64,000 bases of DNA from an uncultured Paracoccaceae bacterium (lineage in GTDB: Bacteria; Pseudomonadota; Alphaproteobacteria; Rhodobacterales; Rhodobacteraceae), in assembly GCA_947489445.1 (NCBI GenBank), contig CANLDN010000014.1, positions 1 to 64,000 of the forward strand, written 5' to 3'. Position numbers and translations under genes: made by a program. Below, one piece after another: positions 1-8,452 of this stretch (within the stretch, counting starts at the first letter, position 1; the number at the start of each line of letters is the position of its first letter). The notes under the pieces are model-generated. The model worked only from the letters and a program-made list of their open reading frames with translations. It made no database searches and was not told where the DNA came from.

Positions 1-168
1 GAAGAAGATGGCGGCGATCCGGGTGGAACACTGACGTCATTTGCGACTGGCGAAGAAGACGGCGGCGATCCGGGCGGTACGGCTAGCACGATGGCGATTG
101 GCGAAGAAGATGGCGGTGATCCGGCTGGAATACTGACGTCATTCGCGATCGGTGAAGAGGACGGTGGG
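1..168 (+). repeat. Tandem 51-bp coding repeat of the precursor peptide
   Basis: Units begin at 1, 52, 103 and 154 (last one partial), exactly 51 bases apart and in frame. The block encoding EEDGG is the most conserved part, while the hydroxyl-residue half varies between units (TLTSFAT, TASTMAI, ILTSFAI). Conservation of the codon period, with variation in the residues between motifs, fits a multi-core RiPP precursor and not a non-coding satellite or CRISPR array. Confidence 0.85.
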
Positions 169-180
169 ACGCTAATCTAA
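1..180 (+). CDS. Graspetide (omega-ester RiPP) precursor peptide, 3' end only
   Basis: The reading frame is open from base 1 and stops at TAA 178-180, so only the last 59 residues are visible. They form a perfect 17-residue period: each unit carries a GEEDGG block, and the eight residues up to and including EE read TS-FATG-EE, ST-MAIG-EE and TS-FAIG-EE. This is the [T/S][T/S]xxxxEE pattern of plesiocin-type graspetides, in which an ATP-grasp ligase joins the two hydroxyl side chains to the two glutamates as omega-esters and makes a bicyclic hairpin per repeat. The last unit is short and ends GEEDGG-TLI. The next gene, 36 bases downstream, is an ATP-grasp ligase. The precursor assignment is inference from motif plus neighbour; the leader peptide and start lie outside the window. 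Confidence 0.8.
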   Translation, partial: EEDGGDPGGTLTSFATGEEDGGDPGGTASTMAIGEEDGGDPAGILTSFAIGEEDGGTLI

Positions 181-216
181 GCCTATGGCTTACGCCGCGA
201 TGTGGGAACTGATAAT

Positions 217-1086
217 ATGCTAATGTTAGCCGGCGGCGCGACGGATCCGCAAATCTCCCGGTTCCAAATTCGGCTTGGAGAGCGGGGTATCCAGCATCTG
301 AGTTTGCTGCATGGGGTTGACCACCCTCTTCCCTTGATCTGGGATATCGACAGTGGTGCGCTTTATCAAGATGAGCGGGCCGTTTCATTCAGTGCGGCGT
401 TCGTCCGCCAAGATGTTTTTCGATTTCTCGAAACAAACAACAAACAAGATCGCGACGATGGTGCTGCCTGGAAAGTACTGATTGACGGCGTTTTGCGGGC
501 GAACCCCTCGATACGCATGTTCAATAGGGGTTTTGCGGGACAAGCCGCTGTTAACAAGCCTCTTGCACTGATTTGGGCGAGAGAGGTCGGGTTTTCGATC
601 CCGTCAACCGTTGTGCACGCCTCAAAGACGCAGGCAGAAAAGATGTTGCAAGAGCCGACAGTTTACAAACCAATCACGGGCGGCGACATGTGCCGATCAC
701 TGGAAGCGGAGCCACTGTCGCGTGTCAAAACCAAAGACCTCAAGAGGCCTTACATCTTTCAAGAGCGCCTTGAGGCTCCGGAGTTGAGAGTTTTTCGCGT
801 CGGCGAGCGCTTATTTGGTTTTGATGTCGCAGCTGACGCGCTCGACTATCGTACCGTCGGTGGTGATGCAGTTATCTCGCCCGTTGATGTTCCGCAGCAC
901 TTGGTAGCGCCCATGATGGCTTTGACTGACAAGATCGGGCTGTCTTATGGCGCGGCTGACTTCAAAATGTCACCAAAAGACGGAAAATTCAGATTTCTGG
1001 AGGTGAATTCAAACCCGATGTTTGCTGGCTTTGATGAAGCATGTGACGGTCGTCTCATAGATGCTATGATCGATTACCTCATTTGA
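217..1086 (+). CDS. ATP-grasp ligase, graspetide macrocyclase (plesiocin/microviridin type)
   Basis: A 289-residue protein of the RimK-like ATP-grasp superfamily. Expected role: ATP-dependent formation of side-chain esters between Thr/Ser and Glu in the repeat peptide encoded just upstream. Visible features: N-terminal segment beginning MLMLAGGATDP; the NKPLALIWAREVGF segment around residues 113-126 that precedes the ATP-grasp core; a nucleotide-binding lysine region (VYKPITGGDM) near 148; YIFQERLEAPELRVFRVG around 180-198; and the metal-binding end with FLEVNSNPMF near 266. I chose ATG 217 over GTG 202 because GGGA sits about 10 bases upstream and the protein then begins directly with the family-like beta strand. 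No transporter or protease for the peptide is visible; the missing parts could lie upstream of the window. Confidence 0.85.
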   Translation: MLMLAGGATDPQISRFQIRLGERGIQHLSLLHGVDHPLPLIWDIDSGALYQDERAVSFSAAFVRQDVFRFLETNNKQDRDDGAAWKVLIDGVLRANPSIRMFNRGFAGQAAVNKPLALIWAREVGFSIPSTVVHASKTQAEKMLQEPTVYKPITGGDMCRSLEAEPLSRVKTKDLKRPYIFQERLEAPELRVFRVGERLFGFDVAADALDYRTVGGDAVISPVDVPQHLVAPMMALTDKIGLSYGAADFKMSPKDGKFRFLEVNSNPMFAGFDEACDGRLIDAMIDYLI

Positions 1087-1182
1087 CCGGCATCTTTAGG
1101 CAAACTTTTTGATGGGCCGACCATCAACCGATGGCATGTTCGTTTTGCATTGCCGCCGGGGGCCTATAACTGCAGGGGTGAA

Positions 1183-1850
1183 TTACGTGTTGAGCTGCCT
1201 GAGACGACTTGTGTTATGCGGATCGTGGGTTGGCAGCAAAATCGTTTGAAACTGGGTGACTTGCGCCTTGAGTTGCTTTGCACTTTGGACGGCGTCCCTG
1301 TGGTTTTCAACGATACCAGCGATTTCGCCACGCTTCACTTGGTCCTGCGTAAATGCTGCATCGCCAGCGATGCAAACTGACCGTCCTTCATCTTCGATCA
1401 AGACCAATTGGTGCCCGTTGGCGTGCCCCGGTGTGGGAAAGATGGAAAGGGTGCCGTTTTGCGTGACTGCAGCACTTTGCGGGGACACGCCTGACACACG
1501 GTCCGTGTAGGTGACGGTTTGTATGTTAATCGATGGCGGAACGCGGCACATCAACGCCCCTGCGTGACCATTGCGTGCGGCCCCCGGGTACCAGGAAGGT
1601 CGCATCTGGAAACCAGCTCATCGCGCCTATGTGATCCGAATGCAGATGCGTCATGATGACCTTGCTCGCCTGTTCGGGCGCCCGGGTTGTCATCGTTCTG
1701 ACCTAGACGTTGAGCTGGCCGCAAGGCTTGCCCATGGCATGGTTGAAGGTGCGATGATTGAACTGATGACAAATCCTGCGCACAACGCGCGAGACGTGAT
1801 CGATGAGTTGGCCTTGGCATCGTCACGCTGGCTTGCCGGGCCATGATGCG
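1183..1850 (-). pseudogene. Decayed metallo-beta-lactamase-fold hydrolase (AHL-lactonase-like)
   Basis: Read on the minus strand, one frame holds the metal motif THLHSDHIG (HxHxDH, bases 1631-1648) followed by a typical WFPDATFLV segment, but it has a TAG at 1703-1705 and runs into TAA near 1525. The family then continues in a second frame (about 1530 to 1183) with TPGHANGHQLVLI, the GDAAFT metal ligand and a C-terminal LLPTHDPHN. No single frame spans both halves, so at least one frameshift and one nonsense change have occurred. MBL-fold hydrolases of this kind cleave lactones such as acyl-homoserine lactones, but the original substrate cannot be read from the remnant. Confidence 0.7.
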
Positions 1851-1951
1851 ATGTGAAATCTTTCTGCACTGAAGCGTCAGGTTGCTTTGTTACACTTGAC
1901 ACTGCTGCGCTCATGCTTGTGTCTGGGGCACATCCGGCTTGGAGGCGACAC

Positions 1952-3802
1952 ATGAAATGGCACTTTCCCGCATTTTTGATCATCACAGCGTTTGCAGGTC
2001 CCGCTGCTGCTGAGGTTACAATCAGTCATGGTTATTCTGCCTTTGGGGATTTGAAATACGGGCCGGATTTCACACATTTTAACTATGCTAACCCGGGTGC
2101 ACCGCAGGGTGGCACGATGAGCCAGCGGCAACTTTATGGCACCCCGACATTCGACAGTCTGAACATTTTCATCATCAAGGGCGACACGGCGCCCGAAGCG
2201 GGCCATCACATTTATGACAGTCTTATGGTGCGCGCCTATGACGAACCTGATGCGATGTATGGGCTGATTGCGGAAACGATCGAATACCCGGATGATTTGT
2301 CTTATGTCGTTTTTAATCTGCGCCCCGAGGCGCGGTTTCATGATGGTGAACAGGTGACCGCCCAAGACGTTGTTTTCACGATCAATGCGCTCAAGACCGA
2401 TGGCCATCCGTATTATCGTAACCTGTTGTCTGACGTGGTCGCGGTCGAGGCTGAGAGTGATCAGCGTGTCCGATTTGATCTGGCCCCCGGTGCGGGCAGT
2501 GCCTTGCCCGGTGACATTGCGGATTTGGCGGTGCTGCCCGAACATTTTTATGACGACAATCCTTTCGACGAAAGTTGGATGACGTGGCCAATGGGGTCTG
2601 GCCCTTACGAGGTCACTGCTGTGGACCAACCGCGGACGATCACGTTTTGCAAGGACCCGGATTATTGGGCGCAGGATCTTCCGGTGAATGTTGGCAAGAA
2701 TAATTTTGAGTGCTTTGCCTACGAATATTTTGCGGATGAAACCGTCGGCCTCGAAGCGTTTGCTGCGGGGGAATATACGATGCGCGTCGAATACCGGGCG
2801 GCGTCATGGGCGACGGGGTACGATTTTCCCGCCGTTCAAAATGGTTGGGTGAAGCAGATATTGCTGCCTGATGGCCGCCCCGCGAACGCCCAAGGTATCT
2901 GGTTCAATATGCGCCGGCCCGTTTTGCAGGATATTCGCGTGCGTCAGGCGCTTGAATATGCGTTTAACTTTGAATGGACCAACGAAACGCTGTTTTACGG
3001 CACCTATAATCGCACCGACAGCTTTTTTGAAAATACCGAGATGGAGGCTGTCGGCATTGCGCAAGGTGATGAGCTGGCGATTCTGGAGACATTCCGCGAT
3101 CAATTGCCGCCGGAGGTTTTCATCGAGCCGCCACATATCCCCTATGCTGGTATTGCCACACCGCGTGATCGTGCCGCCCTTCGTACTGCAGCGTCACTGC
3201 TGGATGATGCGGGCTGGGTTGTGGATGATGCGGGCGTTCGTCGGAACTCTGTGGGTGAAGCCCTGTCATTTGAATTCCCTGATGACAGCCGCGGTATGGA
3301 ACGGATTATAGTCCCCTTTACCGAGAACCTTAAGAGCCTTGGTATTGATGTCACCTTTGACGTTATCGACCCCAGCACCTGGAGCGAGCGGCGTCAGACG
3401 TTTGATTTTGACCTTTCGGTGACGGGCTGGGGCGTCAAGGTGACGCCTGGTGCTGAATTACGTGCGTTTTATGGATCAAAAGCAGCCGCATCCGAAGGCA
3501 GCAATAACCTGAGCGGTTTGGCTGATCCGGTGGTTGATGCCTTGATCGAGCGGGTCGTGGCGGCGCAAACGCGCGAGGACCTTATTCCTGCGGCGCGTGC
3601 ACTGGACCGGGTGCTGCGGTCCAAACATATTTGGGTGGGTCATTGGCATTCCGGCAACCACCGTGTGGCCATTTGGGACATCTTCGGCATCCCTAACGAA
3701 CCCGCGCCCTATGATTTCAATCGTGGTGTCGATTTTTGGTGGTTTGATCAAGAAAAGTATCAGGCATTGGTCAATGCAGGTGCACTTACTGATCGATTTT
3801 GA
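1952..3802 (+). CDS. Extracellular peptide-binding protein of an ABC importer (family 5, YejA-like)
   Basis: A 616-residue periplasmic solute-binding protein for oligopeptide or peptide-like substrates. It starts with a clear Sec signal (MKWHFPAFLIITAFAGPAAAE, cleavage near residue 21), then ISHGYSAFGDLKYGPDFTHF and other segments typical of the YejA branch of SBP family 5, with RPEARFHDG and VTAQDVVFTINAL in the first lobe. ATG 1952 is chosen because GGAGG lies at 1941-1945 and the signal peptide begins there; upstream in-frame codons reach 1853. YejABEF systems are known to import peptide antibiotics such as microcin C. No permease or ATPase genes are adjacent, so it is an orphan component here. 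A link to the nearby graspetide locus is possible but unproven. Confidence 0.88.
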   Translation: MKWHFPAFLIITAFAGPAAAEVTISHGYSAFGDLKYGPDFTHFNYANPGAPQGGTMSQRQLYGTPTFDSLNIFIIKGDTAPEAGHHIYDSLMVRAYDEPDAMYGLIAETIEYPDDLSYVVFNLRPEARFHDGEQVTAQDVVFTINALKTDGHPYYRNLLSDVVAVEAESDQRVRFDLAPGAGSALPGDIADLAVLPEHFYDDNPFDESWMTWPMGSGPYEVTAVDQPRTITFCKDPDYWAQDLPVNVGKNNFECFAYEYFADETVGLEAFAAGEYTMRVEYRAASWATGYDFPAVQNGWVKQILLPDGRPANAQGIWFNMRRPVLQDIRVRQALEYAFNFEWTNETLFYGTYNRTDSFFENTEMEAVGIAQGDELAILETFRDQLPPEVFIEPPHIPYAGIATPRDRAALRTAASLLDDAGWVVDDAGVRRNSVGEALSFEFPDDSRGMERIIVPFTENLKSLGIDVTFDVIDPSTWSERRQTFDFDLSVTGWGVKVTPGAELRAFYGSKAAASEGSNNLSGLADPVVDALIERVVAAQTREDLIPAARALDRVLRSKHIWVGHWHSGNHRVAIWDIFGIPNEPAPYDFNRGVDFWWFDQEKYQALVNAGALTDRF

Positions 3803-3995
3803 TGACGACACCCGCGCATTCAGCGGTGAATATCGTGTTGGTTTTGTAGGGAAAGCGTATTCTGAAACCCATCCGTAATACTGAGAGGTTTACGTAGATT
3901 GTGCCGTTCGTCGATCATGCGGGCGCAATGCAGACTGACCCCATCATGGTTTATGTGGAAGCAAGCGCAGCCACTTTTTGATTGGATCGAGTCTC

Positions 3996-6900
3996 ATGAA
4001 AATATCCGACACCGACACCGTTGAGCCCGTAGATACCGCTGAAACATCGAATGGTGAAAGTGCCTTTCAGCAGGCGCGCGACAATGCACAAGGGAATGGC
4101 AAGCAGCCCACCAATGCCGCTGACCCGTCAGATACGGTAGTGGATATTGAGCCACCTATTGATGCGACGCCGTCCGATTTGGCATCTACTCCGCCCAAGA
4201 CGCAGGCTGCGACTGGCGCGGATGCAACGGCCTCAATGAACGGCGCTGCCGCTGCAATGCCTTCGAATGCAGCAATGGCAGAGGCGGATGTTGCTGCGTC
4301 GTTGGATGCTGCGCTTGCTGCTGCGACCGAGCCGGGCGTCGATCCAGAAAATCTGGCGGAAATTGACGCGATGATTGCGCAGATACTGAACCCAGGCGGG
4401 CCCCCGGTTAAGGGTGAGGCTGGCGCCCTTTTGGATGAAATGAGTGCGGCTGGGCCAGCCAAGTCGCCGCAACAGCAGGTCGCCGATGCGCTGGCAGTTG
4501 CAAACATGTCGGGTAACACGGTCGGTGCCGCGATCCTGACTGCAGCACAGGCCAGCCTCAATGCCAATGGCGCGATCAGTTCTGGTTCGGACACACTGGC
4601 TGCTGGTCAGGTCATGGGGTCTATGGGCGCTGTTATTTCGTCCCTTGGCGGCCTGAAGGGCAATAAAGAGCTGATGATTGCAGGCAGGGTGCTGGACGGC
4701 GTCGGTAGTGTGGTGAAAACAGCCAGCGGCGCGTTGGCCCCGCCTGAAGGCATGACGCAGACAGAGGCAGTTGTCGCGACCTCAGCCAAGTCGGCTGGTT
4801 CCGTTGTGTCCCTGATCGGATCGCTTGAGGGAAACCAAGAGTTGGCGACTGCTGGCACGGTCATGTCGCAAGGGTTTGAAGCATGGCAACAGTTTGAGGG
4901 TGGCAATACGGGTCAGGGCTCCGCTGCTGTTGGGCAGGCCATCGCCGCCATTGTGGGTGGTGAAACCGGACGCATCATCAGTTCGACCAGTTCGATTGCG
5001 TCTTCTGTTATGGGCATCAACTCAGGCGCGATTAGCCCTGAAGCCGGTTGGACGCAGGTGGTCCGTACCGGGCTTGATTTGGTCGGCGCGGATATTCCGC
5101 CTGAGGCGAATTACTTTGCCAATATTGCGACCACTGCCGCGGTTGGCGGACCTTTTGCCTGGGCGTCGCTGGCGGTTGGTACATTGATGAACTTTGCCAA
5201 TATGGGCAGCTTTACCGTTGAGAACGAACTGGCTGACAACCTTGATCTGGACGGTGATATGCTCAACGACGATATGGCCGAGCTGCGTCAGGAGTTCCGG
5301 CGCGGGTTCTTTGGCAATGTCGGGCTGAGCAACAGCGCGATTGATTATCATATCGAAGGTGTTGCGCAGGATCTGATGCAATCGGTTGATTATAGCATTA
5401 CGCAGGAGACTTCGCCTGCGCGGGTTACCTCAAGAAACGGTCGGAAGGGTCACCAAACCCATTACATCAATTATGGAACAGACGCACAGCAACAAATCAC
5501 CATAGAGCAAGTTGAGGGGCGGCGGGATGAATTCACAACTGCTTACTCTGTTAATGGGCAACAGGTGAGTTCGTTCCGACAAGAGGGCCGCAAGGATAGT
5601 TACCAGACTTACGTAAACGTCCCAACCGGCAACTATAACATAGACATGACGGCCACCTATGATGGGGTGAACCCCTCCACCAATAGTCAGCAAGCGCAAA
5701 GCCGGGTGACGATCACGCCGGATCAATTGCCGGAATGGCAAGCATTCCTTGGCGGTGATGGCGGACGTATCGAACGTGGCGACGGTCGGATGGTTGATGG
5801 ACGTATCGCTGGTCAATTTGCCGAACAATCTGTTGAATTCCAAGGCGCCAAGAACGATCCGAATCTTTACATGTATATGGACATGAATAATGACGGCGTA
5901 TCGGACATGGTCCGGGTTGGTCTGGATATCGATGGTCTTAAGCAAAAGGGCGATAGCAAGATCGAAGTCACATTGCTGAACGAAAATCGCGAGCAGATCT
6001 CTGATCCATTTTGGGCCGATGATTTTGCCAAGGCCGAGGAAATTGGCGGCATGTCCGATATGTTGTTAAATTGGGGTGCGGGTCAGCCCAAAGGCTGGGA
6101 TCGCGGCAAAGACGCCGCGGCTTTCTATCAGCTGGCCGAAGACACGGGCCGGTTGGACGACCTAAAAGGCTATGACGGTGCGATTGAACAGCTTCTCGGC
6201 GCGCTGGCCGGCGGGGATCAAGCGGTCAATGCTCTGCTGGCAGATGGCAGCTTTGTCGCCAATGTGGAACGGATGTCCACCGATATGGGCCAGATGTTTG
6301 ACCCGGCCGCCTATGCAGCACTTTATCCCGATGTCGCACAATGGGCGGGTGGCACATTGAATGAGGCAACAGGTGTCTATGAGAACCCCGATCTCAACAA
6401 GGTCCGCCAGCACTACCTGAACCATGGCAATGACGAACAGCGCGCGATCGACGGTGCGGGCACAGTTCTGAACAATCACGCCGATCAGGTGATGGAGTGG
6501 ACGCCATTGCAGGCCTATTCCTATCTGGCGCAAAACACGGATGTGGCACAGCAGGTGTTGTGGGATCCTGCAGGTGCCGCGCGCCACTATAACGCTTATG
6601 GCCGCTGGGAAGGGCGTCAGACAGAGACTGATTTTGATGCGCTCTTCGCATCAGACCCCGGGCTAAGAACGACCATGGGTCACGAGATGTTCCAAAATCT
6701 CCAGCAAGATGGCGGTTGGCGTGCCGATATTATGCTGCCGGGCTTCCAAGAAAAATATGGCATCACACCTGATTACGTCCGCAAGGGTGAGGTTGTCACC
6801 TGGAATGTGGACAATATGTCCATCAGAACGGAAGACATGCCCAATCACATCGCGGCATTGATGACAGATGATGAAGCCAAAACAATGGCTGCTGCGCGTA

Positions 6901-7865
6901 TCATCTATCATAACGCAGCTGGTGGCGACTGGGCCCCTTACGCAGAGCATGTGCAACATGTGGTTGCGAATGGAAAATCGGCTTTGAACGGCATTCAGGA
7001 AATCAAGGGCTCGACACCGTTTTCCGATGGTGAAGTTCACGCCTATCTGGGTGATCGGCGCAATCAAGAATTTGTTGTCGAAACGCTCATCAATGACACT
7101 ATGGATGAGCTGCGTGCGAATGAAGGATCCATTGGCGCTACCCTTTCTGTAACCAACAACCCGAACTATGCTGGAAAGACATCAACAAACGGGCTGATGT
7201 ACGAGGATGGTACGTTCAAGACTACAAATACATACTGGGACAATGGTGAGAAAAGATCGCGTTACAAAACGCGGAAATCCAATATTTCCGAAGGCGAGGC
7301 ACGCGAGATCATTCAGCAAAATGTGCTGACCGAACAGCAAATCCGCGACTATGCCCGCATTCAGATGGCAAATAGCGCAGCACAGTTCGTGCCATCGGAT
7401 GACGCGCCCCAGGCATCTGGTCTGCTGGATGCGGCACCCGCCACGGATCTGGGTGATCGGGTGACGATGGGCGTTAGATTGGGCGTGAACCAAATGATCA
7501 CATCGGCGAACGGCATCTACACTGCGGCGGTCCATTCGGACGGTAACTTTGTGGTGCGCGAGCGGATGATAGATGGTCAGCTCAAACCGATCTGGGCCAG
7601 CAATACGGATGGCGATACGATGTTCCCCGGTGTGGAGGTACAGTCAGATGGCAATCTGGTCATTTACGATGACTCTGACAACCGTGCCTTGTGGTCCAGC
7701 GGCACCAATGATCGCGATGGCGCGGCCCGGCCGACCACCCTGATCATGCAGGATGATGGTAACCTCGTGCTATATGATGATGCGGGAGGTAACGCACTTT
7801 GGGCTTCTAAGGACAATCATTGGAATTCCAGCCACCTATCGCCTCTTGAAACATGGGCCGTTTGA
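3996..7865 (+). CDS. Very large acidic protein with C-terminal bulb-type (GNA) lectin domain
   Basis: A 1289-residue protein, function unknown. Residues 1-140 are Ala/Asp-rich and low complexity. About 170-400 is a Gly/Ala/Ser-rich stretch with two related segments of the form SxGxVISSLGxLxGNxELxxAGxV, probably helical or membrane-interacting. DxDxD-like acidic loops occur near residue 416 (LDLDGDMLNDD) and 628 (DMNNDGVSDM) and may bind calcium. Two copies of a module containing YPDVA/NTDVA and HYxxxGxxxxR lie near 768 and 841. Residues about 1153-1280 carry three beta-prism repeats with SDGNFVV, SDGNLVIY and DDGNLVLY, the QxDxNxVxY mannose-binding signature. No Sec signal is seen, so type I or other export is possible. 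ATG 3996 is preferred to TTG 3978; no strong ribosome site decides it. Confidence 0.75.
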   Translation: MKISDTDTVEPVDTAETSNGESAFQQARDNAQGNGKQPTNAADPSDTVVDIEPPIDATPSDLASTPPKTQAATGADATASMNGAAAAMPSNAAMAEADVAASLDAALAAATEPGVDPENLAEIDAMIAQILNPGGPPVKGEAGALLDEMSAAGPAKSPQQQVADALAVANMSGNTVGAAILTAAQASLNANGAISSGSDTLAAGQVMGSMGAVISSLGGLKGNKELMIAGRVLDGVGSVVKTASGALAPPEGMTQTEAVVATSAKSAGSVVSLIGSLEGNQELATAGTVMSQGFEAWQQFEGGNTGQGSAAVGQAIAAIVGGETGRIISSTSSIASSVMGINSGAISPEAGWTQVVRTGLDLVGADIPPEANYFANIATTAAVGGPFAWASLAVGTLMNFANMGSFTVENELADNLDLDGDMLNDDMAELRQEFRRGFFGNVGLSNSAIDYHIEGVAQDLMQSVDYSITQETSPARVTSRNGRKGHQTHYINYGTDAQQQITIEQVEGRRDEFTTAYSVNGQQVSSFRQEGRKDSYQTYVNVPTGNYNIDMTATYDGVNPSTNSQQAQSRVTITPDQLPEWQAFLGGDGGRIERGDGRMVDGRIAGQFAEQSVEFQGAKNDPNLYMYMDMNNDGVSDMVRVGLDIDGLKQKGDSKIEVTLLNENREQISDPFWADDFAKAEEIGGMSDMLLNWGAGQPKGWDRGKDAAAFYQLAEDTGRLDDLKGYDGAIEQLLGALAGGDQAVNALLADGSFVANVERMSTDMGQMFDPAAYAALYPDVAQWAGGTLNEATGVYENPDLNKVRQHYLNHGNDEQRAIDGAGTVLNNHADQVMEWTPLQAYSYLAQNTDVAQQVLWDPAGAARHYNAYGRWEGRQTETDFDALFASDPGLRTTMGHEMFQNLQQDGGWRADIMLPGFQEKYGITPDYVRKGEVVTWNVDNMSIRTEDMPNHIAALMTDDEAKTMAAARIIYHNAAGGDWAPYAEHVQHVVANGKSALNGIQEIKGSTPFSDGEVHAYLGDRRNQEFVVETLINDTMDELRANEGSIGATLSVTNNPNYAGKTSTNGLMYEDGTFKTTNTYWDNGEKRSRYKTRKSNISEGEAREIIQQNVLTEQQIRDYARIQMANSAAQFVPSDDAPQASGLLDAAPATDLGDRVTMGVRLGVNQMITSANGIYTAAVHSDGNFVVRERMIDGQLKPIWASNTDGDTMFPGVEVQSDGNLVIYDDSDNRALWSSGTNDRDGAARPTTLIMQDDGNLVLYDDAGGNALWASKDNHWNSSHLSPLETWAV

Positions 7866-8000
7866 TCCCGTCTGATTTGCCGCCGCAACAAACGGTTATG
7901 GTGGCAATCTACGTCTAGCCGGTCATGCCACATGGGCGTTGTTCTTTCTGCCGACTTCACGAGCTGTTAACCGCGTCTTGGTTTAGTTGGAATGTGATAT

Positions 8001-8014
8001 CTTGCACGTGCAAG
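8001..8014. promoter_or_regulatory. Perfect 14-bp palindrome upstream of a small secreted protein gene
   Basis: CTTGCACGTGCAAG is its own reverse complement and sits 27 bases upstream of the ATG at 8042. The size and position fit a dimeric regulator's operator; nothing identifies the regulator. A short hairpin in the 5' leader is an alternative. Confidence 0.35.
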
Positions 8015-8041
8015 ACGTGTTGTTGAAGAGGATGATGGCTG

Positions 8042-8335
8042 ATGCAGACGGTTTCTTTGATGGGTGTTCTTTGTGGTGCGCTGATTGCGTCTGCTTTGCA
8101 TGCGCAAACGATCGGCGGACCGATTGATGTCGCCGAAGCGCAGGGTGTTTGTGGCGTGTTTGGTGTTGCATCCGCCACGCTTGACAGTGACGGGGCCATC
8201 CGTGTTGTTTGCAACGAAGATGCAACGGCTTTTGCGCCGCTTTTGGGCGGATTGGGGCCTGCACTGGGGGCTGGTGCCGCCGTCGTAGTTGCCGCGGCGG
8301 TTGCAAATGGTAACGCAACCCCAGACACGCAGTAG
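8042..8335 (+). CDS. Small exported protein, Gly/Ala-rich C-terminus
   Basis: A 97-residue protein with a signal peptide (cleavage likely after ALHA, residue 20), two cysteines in the first half of the mature part (GVCGVFG and VVCNED) that could form a disulphide, and a C-terminal hydrophobic Gly/Ala/Val segment (about residues 65-88) ending NATPDTQ. Small proteins with this layout occur at polysaccharide loci in Rhodobacterales, but I do not recognise the family by name. The ATG at 8042 has only a weak purine stretch (GAAGAGG) about 11 bases upstream. Possible roles include a cell-envelope or surface-associated factor; none is shown by the sequence. Confidence 0.6.
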   Translation: MQTVSLMGVLCGALIASALHAQTIGGPIDVAEAQGVCGVFGVASATLDSDGAIRVVCNEDATAFAPLLGGLGPALGAGAAVVVAAAVANGNATPDTQ

Positions 8336-8452
8336 GTACTGCAACGTCTTGCGAAAGAATTGAGATCAACGTTTTTGAAAGACGACCTGCGACACATCAG
8401 CGTTAAGCTGCGTTGTCGCCCAAAGCCTGAAACAGGGTTCCGTCGAAAATCT

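Noticed and set aside
1..180. CRISPR array or non-coding satellite
   Set aside because: The 51-base period keeps an open frame, units are contiguous without spacers, and protein-level conservation exceeds DNA conservation.
1150..1510. Plus-strand open frames over the decayed hydrolase
   Set aside because: They run antisense to recognisable MBL-fold residues and have no ribosome site or family-like composition.
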